From a virus, in IMG/VR virus record IMGVR_UViG_3300035670_000984, positions 1 to 29,603 of that record: DNA of 29,603 bases; one strand, 5' to 3'. The translations under genes and the position numbers were made by a program. Shown in pieces: positions 12,152 through 19,079 of the stretch. The notes under the pieces were generated by a model. It saw only the letters and a program-made list of their open reading frames with translations. It did not search any database and was not told the origin of the DNA. How positions within the stretch are numbered: the stretch's first letter is position 1; each line of letters opens with the position of its first letter.

Positions 12152-12322
12152 TTAATTATTACAGATTGTTAAAAATATTTCACGGTCTCGGCATTTGAAA
12201 TCCTCATAAAATATTATAAGAAATTCAAATGTAGGATCATCGAGATTTTTTGAAATCCACATATCTGCGTTACTGTCCTCACCTGTGAGGTACGTGTAAC
12301 TATCTTCTTTTGTAGTAATCAT
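12152..12322 (-). CDS. Small acidic hypothetical protein (56 aa)
   Basis: This short frame starts MITTKEDSYTYLTGEDSNAD and ends FLTICNN. It is acidic in the first half and aromatic in the second (FEFLIIFYEDF). It overlaps the upstream 43-residue membrane protein gene by 23 nt and ends just before the next ATG, fitting the compact early operon. A small acidic phage protein may mimic DNA or bind a host factor, but that is speculation. No homolog is recognised. Confidence 0.5.
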   Translation of the reverse strand: MITTKEDSYTYLTGEDSNADMWISKNLDDPTFEFLIIFYEDFKCRDREIFLTICNN

Positions 12323-12431
12323 TCTTGAAGTCTTTAATGTCTCTCCATGTCTGAATCAATACAATAGGCGTTAATCCAAACACGAATAAAAATAAGATAA
12401 TGTAAAAAAGAATTGTCATTGCGGTCTGCAT
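12300..12431 (-). CDS. Small single-pass membrane protein (43 aa)
   Basis: The frame starts MQTAMTILFY, continues through a strongly hydrophobic segment (residues about 5-26) and ends in a charged basic tail (DIKDFKNDYYKRR). This is a simple one-helix inner-membrane protein, probably with its C-terminal tail in the cytoplasm. It lies between two other tiny early genes and overlaps the following one by 23 nt. Early phage membrane miniproteins sometimes exclude other phages, but nothing here shows that specifically. Confidence 0.5.
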   Translation of the reverse strand: MQTAMTILFYIILFLFVFGLTPIVLIQTWRDIKDFKNDYYKRR

Positions 12432-12449
12432 GGTTTGTGATTTTGATTG

Positions 12450-12596
12450 TTAAAAATAATATTTAAAAGCAGCATTTAAGCTGGCAAAAGAGCGTGAAAA
12501 TCCAGTTGGTGGAGTAATTACCCACACACCGGTAAAGTCTTGAACTACTTTGTAATTGATTTTTGCGAACTTGTTTTTAATTGCTTGGCGTGTCAT
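12450..12596 (-). CDS. Small basic hypothetical protein (48 aa)
   Basis: The frame starts MTRQAIKNKFAKINYKVVQD and ends NAAFKYYF. It reads like a compact beta-sheet plus helix protein: VVQDFTGVWVITPP suggests strands and SFASLNAAFKYYF an ending helix. It starts 46 nt after the stop of the 161-residue gene and follows it in the same operon. The family is not recognised. The ATG is preceded by an A/T-rich leader without a Shine-Dalgarno sequence, as for most genes here. Confidence 0.5.
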   Translation of the reverse strand: MTRQAIKNKFAKINYKVVQDFTGVWVITPPTGFSRSFASLNAAFKYYF

Positions 12597-12642
12597 GTGA
12601 TTTGATTTTGATTGTTAAGTAAAGATAAAATATTTTTTTTAT

Positions 12643-13128
12643 TTATGCAATAGCTAAAAAAGAATTTACACTATTTTGTGAATATTTTTTTGAGAAAAAC
12701 TCACTTCTATACTCATTACCATATGTGTTCAACCACTTATAGTAATCTCCTAATTTTTTACCAGCAGATTTAACTGCTGCAAGAACGTCAGAAGATGCAG
12801 ATTTGTTAGCGGCAATTTTGGAAAATGTAGCGTCTTTTTTTGCAATAGCTTCTTTTTTGCTCTGAATAATTGATGATTCTAATTGAGCAACATAGTCATT
12901 ATTTTTTATTAATTCGTAAGCAATTACCCACAATTGTTTTTCTGAAAATATACAAGTTGTATTACTTGTAATAACCTTGTCGGCAAATGTACCAACTGGA
13001 ATAAATGGCATGATAAGATCGATATTATTTTGGCACTTTGTAAGCTCAGAATAATCATATTCGCCATAACCATTTTTCTTAAGAGTGATTGATTGAAGTC
13101 TGTCGAAAATTTGCTTTACCGTTGTCAT
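12643..13128 (-). CDS. First gene of the early operon, function unknown
   Basis: The 161-residue product is mainly helical and lysine-rich. The middle (residues about 80-130) is a charged helical stretch (SSIIQSKKEAIAKKDATFSK) and the end is Ser/Asn/Tyr-rich. I see no catalytic motif. It is the first gene downstream of a TATATTTG box (13159-13166), about 30 nt before its ATG, and follows the late-operon terminator, so it is probably expressed early and strongly. The function cannot be read from the sequence. Confidence 0.65.
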   Translation of the reverse strand: MTTVKQIFDRLQSITLKKNGYGEYDYSELTKCQNNIDLIMPFIPVGTFADKVITSNTTCIFSEKQLWVIAYELIKNNDYVAQLESSIIQSKKEAIAKKDATFSKIAANKSASSDVLAAVKSAGKKLGDYYKWLNTYGNEYRSEFFSKKYSQNSVNSFLAIA

Positions 13129-13158
13129 GTGATTTTGTTTTTGTTGTTATTGATAGTA

Positions 13159-13166
13159 CAAATATA
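13159..13166 (-). promoter_or_regulatory. Promoter -7 box TATATTTG for the early operon
   Basis: The minus strand reads TATATTTG, matching the Bacteroidota TAnnTTTG box, about 31 nt before the ATG at 13128. The DNA upstream to the terminator is almost pure A/T, with T-runs near the -33 position but no clean TTTG. Its place between a terminator and the first early gene makes it the best promoter candidate in the window. Confidence 0.6.
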
Positions 13167-13243
13167 CACGCCTTAATTGAATAAAAAAAATTTTTTACTA
13201 ATTATTTTTAAAATATTTTAAATTATTTTCAACCGGGCATAAA

Positions 13244-13275
13244 TAAAAAAGGCCGAACTACTTTTAGCCCGGCCT
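13244..13275 (-). terminator. Intrinsic terminator of the structural and lysis operon
   Basis: On the minus strand AGGCCG (13270-13275) pairs with CGGCCT (13250-13255). A 2x2 mismatch and a further 3-bp stem (CTA/TAG) close a short loop, and TTTTTT follows. It lies 35 nt after the holin-like gene stop at 13310 and separates late from early transcription. Confidence 0.8.
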
Positions 13276-13309
13276 CCAAACAATCAAAAACCAATTATGC
13301 ATGAAACTT

Positions 13310-13546
13310 TTACACTTCCTTATTTTCTTTAAGTATGGCCGTTGTACGTGATCCTGTGAGCAATCCAAGTACGATGCTGGTGTACTTTACCACCTCGGCA
13401 AGTTCTGCGCCCACAATGTCACCCAGGCCGTTATCGCAAAGATATATAATTGTTCCCAATCCAAGCACCACCGCAGCGTATATTTTTGGATTCGATGCCT
13501 TGAATGTGTCGATAATTTTGGCTAAATACAATTCGATAAAATTCAT
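13310..13546 (-). CDS. Putative holin
   Basis: This 78-residue protein has two likely transmembrane segments: IYAAVVLGLGTIIYLCD (about residues 22-38) and VKYTSIVLGLLTGS (about 53-66). They are separated by a short loop with acidic residues (GLGDIVGAELAEV), and a charged C-terminus follows. Size, two-helix topology and position at the end of the lysis gene set match phage holins, which form membrane pores and time lysis. The Asn-Pro-x-x-Tyr start of the first helix is also common in Bacteroidota phage holins. It is the last gene before the terminator at 13244-13275. Confidence 0.65.
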   Translation of the reverse strand: MNFIELYLAKIIDTFKASNPKIYAAVVLGLGTIIYLCDNGLGDIVGAELAEVVKYTSIVLGLLTGSRTTAILKENKEV

Positions 13547-13550
13547 ATTA

Positions 13551-13790
13551 TTATTTTTTTAAGGTTGTTAATTCGTTTTTAAGATCAAATAGTTCATCCA
13601 TTAGCTCCTTGTATTTCTTTTCACATTCCTCGTTCGATGCCTTTATGTGGTTGTATAATTCCAGGTACTTCGACGAAAGTATTTCGAACTGTGATTTGTC
13701 CGATTGCAATTTAGTTTTAAATAGCGATAAAATCCACGGTAAGAATGCGCCACCAATGAATCCGAGTACTGCCGTTGTTTTTTCATCCAT
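13551..13790 (-). CDS. Membrane-anchored coiled-coil protein, spanin-like
   Basis: The 79-residue product has an N-terminal hydrophobic segment (TAVLGFIGGAFLPWILSLF, residues about 5-23). A long charged helix follows, with coiled-coil spacing (residues about 30-77, including EECEKKYKELMDELFDLKNEL). A single anchor plus a coiled coil is the layout of Rz-type inner-membrane spanins, and the gene lies between the DUF5675-type protein and the holin. A matching outer-membrane lipoprotein spanin is not obvious. It could instead be a small membrane scaffold. Confidence 0.5.
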   Translation of the reverse strand: MDEKTTAVLGFIGGAFLPWILSLFKTKLQSDKSQFEILSSKYLELYNHIKASNEECEKKYKELMDELFDLKNELTTLKK

Positions 13791-14181
13791 TTTTAATTAC
13801 AAGTTTAAAGCGATCAGGAAATGTGGTGAACATTTTTCTTAAAGTGATCTTACTATCATATAGGTCTATCAGGTTATCGCTATTGATATGAGCTAACCCG
13901 GCCCCTACAATGATGCAACCTAATGAATCGGAATAATAATTACCTGAATGGATAAGGATCATATCACGCCCCGGTACATTCAGCACATGGAAGTGATTAC
14001 CATATTTGTTGCTCTTGCGTTTAATTACCGTGTAAGTACCGGCAGGTATGCAGGATGTACGCCTTGCGTTATTCTTCCATGCAAGCTCTATTGTTTTAGC
14101 AACCACCTCACCGCCTCGAATGATCTCGCCTGTAATCTGCTGCTTACCTTCGTCTAATCGTTGGAGGGTAATTTCTTCCAT
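13783..14181 (-). CDS. DUF5675-like lysis-region protein
   Basis: This 132-residue protein matches the pattern of DUF5675, found in Bacteroidota phages near lysis genes. Conserved-looking blocks are TIELAWKNNARRTSCIPAGTY (split over about residues 31-51), NVPGRDMILIHSGNYYSDSLGC (about 68-89) and IVGAGLAHIN. The His-x-Gly...Ser-x-Gly-Cys arrangement around IHSGNYYSDSLGC recalls the active site of L,D-transpeptidase (YkuD) folds, so a role in cutting or remodelling peptidoglycan is reasonable but unproven. No other endolysin is visible in the window, which makes this the best lysin candidate. Confidence 0.65.
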   Translation of the reverse strand: MEEITLQRLDEGKQQITGEIIRGGEVVAKTIELAWKNNARRTSCIPAGTYTVIKRKSNKYGNHFHVLNVPGRDMILIHSGNYYSDSLGCIIVGAGLAHINSDNLIDLYDSKITLRKMFTTFPDRFKLVIKNG

Positions 14182-14423
14182 ATTTCGATTATTTCGTTTA
14201 TCATCTCATACGCCAACTGCGCAAGCTTGAAGTAGGCAATCAGATTAAACCACTTAAGTTTAACAATCTTACCATCTTTAATTAATACCACGGATGCAGC
14301 TGCAAGAAACTTCCAAACTGATGCGATGGTGCGGTCTACCTTGTTAACTTCAAACTGGCCGCTTGCAAATGCCTCCTTAATGTCATCAACTACCGAGTTG
14401 TACTCCTTTTCTGTCTCTACCAT
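14154..14423 (-). CDS. Small lysis-region hypothetical protein
   Basis: The 89-residue product has a moderately hydrophobic middle (VWKFLAAASVVLIKDG, residues about 32-47) and an amphipathic second half (FNLIAYFKLAQLAYEMINEIIEIW). The segments are marginal for membrane spans. It sits between the metallophosphoesterase gene (1 nt gap) and the DUF5675-like gene (28-nt overlap), so it probably takes part in lysis or assembly. The family is not recognised. Confidence 0.55.
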   Translation of the reverse strand: MVETEKEYNSVVDDIKEAFASGQFEVNKVDRTIASVWKFLAAASVVLIKDGKIVKLKWFNLIAYFKLAQLAYEMINEIIEIWKKLPSND

Positions 14424-14424
14424 G

Positions 14425-15435
14425 TTAATATATTTTTTTGTCTATAATCTGCTTATTATTCACGGTAAATGATCCGTCTTCTTTCACCTCCACATGTGCG
14501 AAACCATGATTCCATTTCGTGTACGCAAATGGGCGGTACTCCGGTGTGAGTTGACAAAGGCATCCTGTTGACCAGCATCCTATCAATGTACCATCCAGCG
14601 TTGACTCGAAGTGTGAACTTGTCTGATGGTTATGGCCTGCAAGTACGTTTGCCTTATACTTTAGAAACGCACCACGTGCCGGGTTAACTGGCGAAAATAT
14701 AGACTCACCACCTTCATGGCCATGTATTACCGTAAGGTTGCCAAGTTTTATTTTCTGCCTTCCTTCAATCATTACAACGCCGGATTCTTGCATCTTCAGA
14801 AACTTGTCGATTGCAAGGTCTGGAATCTGTTCAAGTACCGGTGCCTGCTGGCGTATGTAATTGGCATATCGCTCCTCATGGTTACCTAACTTGTGATATA
14901 TCGGAAGGCCCGTTGTATCTTGCAAGTATCTAATGAACTCAAAGTACATATCTCGCTCTGTCAGTAGCGTTGCCATCGTAGACGACTTCGTGAACCGCGA
15001 TAACTGATAAAAGTCAATTACATCGCCATTAAGTAGTATGGCGTCGCATTTGTTTTCGATTCCATAATTAACCGCCATTACTACGGCATCGAGGTCATGA
15101 TACGGCAGGTGTATGTCGGATAATATCAGAACATTGCTATGTTGCAAAATAAAATCCTCCGTTCGCAGCGTTACCGGATTAATGGCGTATTGTTTACCAA
15201 CTACTGCCGGGTCTTGTGGCTCACGGAAGAATTCGCTCCGTTTACTATTAATTTTTCTTTTCGGTCCACCGATTGCGCCACGAATATCCCTAATAATTGT
15301 ACGCCACGATTCCACGTTATACCCAGGATGCTTTTCATTCAATATCCTGGCAAGCGTACGTGTTAGGATCGTGTTATCTTGCAGTAGGTGCTGCCTTACT
15401 ATCTCGGCTCGGCTATTTGGCTTTGTGTTGCTCAA
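14425..15435 (-). CDS. Calcineurin-like metallophosphoesterase with an N-terminal HTH-like region
   Basis: The 336-residue protein has the full set of calcineurin-like metal motifs: LSDIHLPYH (residues about 104-112), LLNGDVID (GD motif, about 134-141), KLGNHEERY (GNHE, about 182-190), VIHGHEGG (GH, about 239-246) and LAGHNHQTS (GHxH, about 266-274). Two metal ions would be bound, for hydrolysis of a phosphodiester or phosphomonoester. The first 60 residues are basic, with an HTH-like segment (ARILNEKHPGYNVESWRTII). The start is a TTG overlapping the preceding stop (TTGA), with no ATG until far inside the domain. A phosphoesterase within a lysis region is unusual; a nucleic-acid substrate is suggested by the basic N-terminus but not shown. 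Confidence 0.8.
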   Translation of the reverse strand: MSNTKPNSRAEIVRQHLLQDNTILTRTLARILNEKHPGYNVESWRTIIRDIRGAIGGPKRKINSKRSEFFREPQDPAVVGKQYAINPVTLRTEDFILQHSNVLILSDIHLPYHDLDAVVMAVNYGIENKCDAILLNGDVIDFYQLSRFTKSSTMATLLTERDMYFEFIRYLQDTTGLPIYHKLGNHEERYANYIRQQAPVLEQIPDLAIDKFLKMQESGVVMIEGRQKIKLGNLTVIHGHEGGESIFSPVNPARGAFLKYKANVLAGHNHQTSSHFESTLDGTLIGCWSTGCLCQLTPEYRPFAYTKWNHGFAHVEVKEDGSFTVNNKQIIDKKIY

Positions 15436-15596
15436 TTATCTTCTTGTTTTTTCTTGATCATTTCGGCAATAATATTAAGTTCATTAGCCGACCGCTCAAG
15501 TGTTACTTGCGCCTCGTGTCGTGTGCGCCACAATTGTAATTCTACCTTTTCGAGTTCATCAATGGTGTACTCATTTAATGGTTTGTTCTGGTTCAT
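15432..15596 (-). CDS. Small coiled-coil-like protein (54 aa)
   Basis: The frame starts MNQNKPLNEYTIDELEKVEL and ends IKKKQEDN. It is highly charged and predicted almost entirely helical, with heptad-like Leu spacing. It overlaps the end of the 100-residue gene by 26 nt and the TTG start of the phosphoesterase by 4 nt, so it fits tightly into the operon. It may be a small oligomeric accessory protein; no family is recognised. Confidence 0.55.
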   Translation of the reverse strand: MNQNKPLNEYTIDELEKVELQLWRTRHEAQVTLERSANELNIIAEMIKKKQEDN

Positions 15597-15873
15597 TTTG
15601 TTCTATTATTGGTGAAACTATTGTTAATATATTATCTTCTGTCTGTAGGTGCGCTATGGTCAATGTGTGCAGCGTATCCATAGGATTTACACCGAGTTCC
15701 TCGAAGGTGTAATTTGATAGCCGTATTGCTCCGATTTGATCCTTCATTGATTGTTCTTTGTAGATTATCGCCTCTGACTCGGCAGTTCCTGCGCCTGTAA
15801 AATATAACTTCAGAAAAAGGTACACATCTGTGTACGTTGCGTGGTTGTGTGTGATTTTAGTTGCGTGTATCAT
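15571..15873 (-). CDS. Hypothetical late protein
   Basis: This 100-residue protein is beta/alpha mixed and rich in Thr and His at the N-terminus (MIHATKITHNHATYTDVYLF). Its acidic C-terminus includes VSPIIEQNEPEQ. No membrane span or catalytic motif is seen. It overlaps the membrane protein gene upstream by 17 nt and the 54-residue gene downstream by 26 nt. It could be a small virion or assembly factor; the function is unknown. Confidence 0.55.
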   Translation of the reverse strand: MIHATKITHNHATYTDVYLFLKLYFTGAGTAESEAIIYKEQSMKDQIGAIRLSNYTFEELGVNPMDTLHTLTIAHLQTEDNILTIVSPIIEQNEPEQTIK

Positions 15874-16171
15874 TGCTATGTTTATTTAATGCTATCTTAA
15901 TCGTTAATGAACCACACACCCCACCTGCTACCGTTGCCATTGCATCCATTACATCGAAGCCTTGGTATATGTGTTCATCTCTTAACTCTTTGCCTAATCC
16001 TGCAAGCGTTGCTGCTCCTATTCCTAATTCTATGTGGTTATTAATCTTGAAATCGTATGTAATCGCTGACGTTGCTGACCCTATAATGTACCCCGCCCCG
16101 AAGTGCAGCATTTTGTCAACAGGTTGCGACATGGCAAAGAATGGTAGTATGGATAGGAGTAGTGTTTTCAT
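15857..16171 (-). CDS. Small secreted or membrane protein resembling YfiM/DUF2279
   Basis: I prefer the ATG at 16171 (104 residues, MKTLLLSILPFFAMSQ...), which gives a clean signal peptide ending near Ser-Gln. An in-frame ATG five codons upstream lies inside the fibre gene. The mature part contains VDKMLHFGAGYIIGS, a hydrophobic helix, and KELRDEHIYQGFDVMDAMATVAGG. The Gly-Lys-Glu...Asp followed by Asp-x-x-Asp-Ala-x-Ala-Thr resembles the YfiM/DUF2279 family of small envelope proteins common in Bacteroidota phages and genomes. It follows the tail fibre gene and opens the lysis region, suggesting an envelope role such as lysis or superinfection control. Confidence 0.6.
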   Translation of the reverse strand: MKTLLLSILPFFAMSQPVDKMLHFGAGYIIGSATSAITYDFKINNHIELGIGAATLAGLGKELRDEHIYQGFDVMDAMATVAGGVCGSLTIKIALNKHSNDTRN

Positions 16172-16175
16172 GGCG

Positions 16176-18719
16176 TTATGCTGCAATTATACCCTTTGTT
16201 TTAAGGTCTTCAATTAGAGTTCCGAGTATGTCCGCAAGTTCTTCAACTGTTGTGGCGTTGGCATCGCACGTTCTGTCTGTTGTAAGGTTTGTAAATGTCG
16301 TATATCCTGTCTGTGCTACACCTACCGTTCCGCCTCTGAATGCATATGCACCATCATCACGTATTGTAAAATTAGCTGTAGGCGTACTATTCTGCACAAG
16401 CAATGCCGTTGTTGCTGATGTCGTGCCGGAGCCTGTAATTAAAACATTTTTACCAAATACAAAACCTCCTGTTTGATTAGAAGATTCAAAAGTGGTAGAA
16501 GTTGCAGTCGTTAATATTCTTAATCTTCTTATGTTTAGATTTTGCATTTCAAACACCCCAGTAAAACTTCCTTGTGCATTAATCGTTAAAGGTGTTGAAC
16601 TAACATTGGTTGTAATAGATGCGCCATAAGCACCTATTACGGATAAATTATGAAAAGATACATTAGTCGTTCCTATCCCTACATTCCCCCTGAAATAACT
16701 ATTCGCAGTGCCTGCTGAATATATAGACCATCCTGTGTTGTTACTTGTTTCTATCGACCTCCAATCCGCTGCACTTGTAAGCGTAGGGTTAACAAATAAT
16801 CCTCTTGTTATTCCGTTTGCTCCACCTGTTTGGTTGATTGTTGGCGTGACAACAAATGTATTCATAACACCTGTCCCAGATGTTGGATTAAAGTTAACTT
16901 GTGTTATAAATATTTCTCCAATATTAGAAGTCCAATTTATATCTGTTGATGCTGTAAACCAAAATGCTGGATTTGGTCTATTGTTAGTACCTCCGTTATA
17001 AACAAATGCTAATGCTCTTTGTGATACCCCAAATAATGTTGTGCCTGTAGCTCCTGCAATAAATGGTGCTTGATTTGCTGAACTTCCTATTAATAATGCA
17101 CCATCATCTTTTACCTCAAACAATCTACTCGGCGTACTATTCTGCACAAGCAATGCTGTTGTTGCGGAGGTCGTGCCTGAGCCTCGGAGTAATGTACTTC
17201 CGTATACTTGTAGGCGTTGCCCGTTGTCGGTGAATGTGCCTCCGTTTTGAATTAATAAATTCCCATTGCCGTACAAATACATTCTATTATCATAAGAGCC
17301 TGCATATGTTTGCCATCTATGATAGTTATAAGACCTGTATGTTAAATAATCTCCGCCATCATATTTTATGTAAAAATTTGTATCGGTTGTTGCTCTAAAA
17401 TAAACAGTAGCACCTCTTACAACTGTTGCTTCAATTTCTCCATTTACTGAAACTAATTTAGTCGGCGCATTAGTCCCTACTCCCAACCTATTATTCGCAG
17501 CATCCCAAAACAAATTGTTACTACCTGCCTGCGTATTCGTTCCTGTCCAATACGACACCTGTCCGCTCGCTCCTGTGCCTGTGACTGGGTTTGTAAGTGT
17601 GTCTTGCTTCGCATTCAGCGCATTCTGTAAGTCCGTCTGATCCGATAGCGTACCTGTAATTGTTCCCCATGTACCACCGCCACCAGAAGCAATTTCTACA
17701 TAAACCGAACCACTCCATCGATACACTTTATTGTTATCAAGCGTAATGTATATCTTTCCTGTCTCTCCTGTCGCTGGTAGCGATGCGTAATCCGCCACCT
17801 CAATAACATCATCAACATAAGATGGCAGTTCTGAAGATGGCACTTTGCCTGACCCATCAAGAGATGCATAGCCACCTGCTACACCTTTGAATGTATCAAG
17901 ATATGTTTTAACCGCAGCTTTTAGATTCGACCATGTCAGACGCTTCCATAGGTTATTATCAGCACTATCACGAAGCAGCACCGCATCTGCATCAACGATG
18001 GATGTTTTGGCACTATTAGAAACGTTGTGCAGTTCTTCAAGTTCGTAACCGTTATCTACCTTAACGTAAATCGAACCTGCTCCACCGCTACCACCATTTA
18101 CAACAAAGCCAAGTATAACCAAGTGCGCAGGATCGGCTGGTGCAACATTCGTGTAACTACCGGCAGTCTGTGAAAGATAAACCGTGTCACCATCCGCAAG
18201 TCCGTTGGTGTTGATATTCGTTAGTATCCCGGCAACAATTACGAATCCTTCCGCTCCATCCGCTATTGCTTCGGCAGTTATACCGATAGTATCCTTTGAT
18301 AGTAGTTCCGTGTCTGCATCTGCTAAATCAATCGTTAACCGCTGACCTTGCGCACCTGTTACGTATACCACCTTGCCTTTAGCTATCGGATTACCTGTAT
18401 CGTTGTACGCTCGTATGTGCTGCGTTTCTCCAATCTTGCTGATAACATTACCGCCCTTTAATCGTAATGCAAGCGTGCCGGAAGTGTCATCCCAGTACAA
18501 TGATCCATCTGTTGTTGGTGTATTCGTTGGTGTGTTGTCAAATTCGATGTTTCCGGTCTGAAGTCCGAACTCACCAAGGTCTACATCTTGCGTCGCTCCG
18601 GTGTATGGCACTCCTAATGGCGATGGCTCACCTTGCGGCCCACGTGCGCCCGATATTACAACGTGAAGATCGCTATCCGCCGTTGTTGTGATCAGATTAC
18701 CCTCAATGTTTATTTTCAT
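16176..18719 (-). CDS. Long tail-fibre protein
   Basis: This 847-residue protein has the low-complexity Gly/Thr/Ser/Asn composition of a trimeric fibre. It opens with a short beta domain and a collagen-like GARGPQGEP (residues about 29-37). Next comes a region typical of phage fibres (IGETQHIRAYNDTGNPIAKGKVVYV, split over about 96-120), then Ala/Asp-rich coiled segments (DLQNALNAKQDTLTNP). Repeated modules such as WDAANNRLGVGTNAP and TTALLVQNSTP follow. The last 40 residues (TTVEELADILGTLIEDLKTKG) form a short helical trimerisation-like end. It has no chaperone or S74 peptidase domain. It probably binds the host surface. Two copies of a 54-bp repeat lie inside the gene (16381-16434 and 17131-17184). 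Its start overlaps the upstream gene by ATGA. Confidence 0.75.
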   Translation of the reverse strand: MKINIEGNLITTTADSDLHVVISGARGPQGEPSPLGVPYTGATQDVDLGEFGLQTGNIEFDNTPTNTPTTDGSLYWDDTSGTLALRLKGGNVISKIGETQHIRAYNDTGNPIAKGKVVYVTGAQGQRLTIDLADADTELLSKDTIGITAEAIADGAEGFVIVAGILTNINTNGLADGDTVYLSQTAGSYTNVAPADPAHLVILGFVVNGGSGGAGSIYVKVDNGYELEELHNVSNSAKTSIVDADAVLLRDSADNNLWKRLTWSNLKAAVKTYLDTFKGVAGGYASLDGSGKVPSSELPSYVDDVIEVADYASLPATGETGKIYITLDNNKVYRWSGSVYVEIASGGGGTWGTITGTLSDQTDLQNALNAKQDTLTNPVTGTGASGQVSYWTGTNTQAGSNNLFWDAANNRLGVGTNAPTKLVSVNGEIEATVVRGATVYFRATTDTNFYIKYDGGDYLTYRSYNYHRWQTYAGSYDNRMYLYGNGNLLIQNGGTFTDNGQRLQVYGSTLLRGSGTTSATTALLVQNSTPSRLFEVKDDGALLIGSSANQAPFIAGATGTTLFGVSQRALAFVYNGGTNNRPNPAFWFTASTDINWTSNIGEIFITQVNFNPTSGTGVMNTFVVTPTINQTGGANGITRGLFVNPTLTSAADWRSIETSNNTGWSIYSAGTANSYFRGNVGIGTTNVSFHNLSVIGAYGASITTNVSSTPLTINAQGSFTGVFEMQNLNIRRLRILTTATSTTFESSNQTGGFVFGKNVLITGSGTTSATTALLVQNSTPTANFTIRDDGAYAFRGGTVGVAQTGYTTFTNLTTDRTCDANATTVEELADILGTLIEDLKTKGIIAA
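16381..16434. repeat. 54-bp direct repeat inside the fibre gene, copy 1
   Basis: The 54 bases at 16381-16434 recur at 17131-17184 with four mismatches. They encode the module GTTSATTALLVQNSTP in the fibre, here followed by TANFTIRDDGA. It reflects internal duplication and could recombine to change fibre length. Confidence 0.8.
17131..17184. repeat. 54-bp direct repeat inside the fibre gene, copy 2
   Basis: This is the partner of the repeat at 16381-16434, with 50 of 54 bases identical. The encoded module here continues as SRLFEVKDDGALLIG, so the protein repeat extends beyond the DNA repeat in diverged form. Confidence 0.8.
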
Positions 18720-19060
18720 TCCTCTACAATTGTAATCTGTTCAACAATGTTAACCGTACCACGCAGTAGCGTCTCATGGATGCCGGTAGCCAAAAACTCA
18801 ACATCGAACATATAAATGCCTTTGGCATCATCTGGCAGTTGTACATCCTCACACGATAGTATATTGTCATCATCACCAATGACTGCGAACTCGCCACCAG
18901 TCAATGAACCGGAGGCAATTACATCCGTGCCTGGTTTCTTGCGTATCTGCATCTGTATCTCATCGTAGATAGATAGATCGTATGGCGTGTCGTCATCGTT
19001 TGTGAAGGTTGCAGTCCAGGCCCACTTGTCACCCTGTACCGCTCGGAGGCATATGCTCAT
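18716..19060 (-). CDS. Baseplate-type domain protein (BppU-N-like)
   Basis: This beta-rich protein of 114 residues starts MSICLRAVQGDKWAWTATFT and has DGTPYDLS-type spacing (DDDTPYDLSIYDEIQMQIRK) and YMFDVEFLATG near the end. The order resembles the N-terminal immunoglobulin-like domain of lactococcal phage baseplate upper proteins (BppU) and similar small proteins before fibre genes, where it links fibre to baseplate. It starts 20 nt after the preceding gene ends and overlaps the long fibre gene by ATGA, fitting an adaptor for that fibre. The family call is by pattern only. Confidence 0.6.
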   Translation of the reverse strand: MSICLRAVQGDKWAWTATFTNDDDTPYDLSIYDEIQMQIRKKPGTDVIASGSLTGGEFAVIGDDDNILSCEDVQLPDDAKGIYMFDVEFLATGIHETLLRGTVNIVEQITIVEE

Positions 19061-19079
19061 GATATAGTTTTATGCAAAT

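Noticed and set aside
16172-16186. Upstream ATG of the YfiM-like gene
   Set aside because: It would add five residues before a clean signal peptide and lies inside the end of the fibre gene; the second ATG is preferred.
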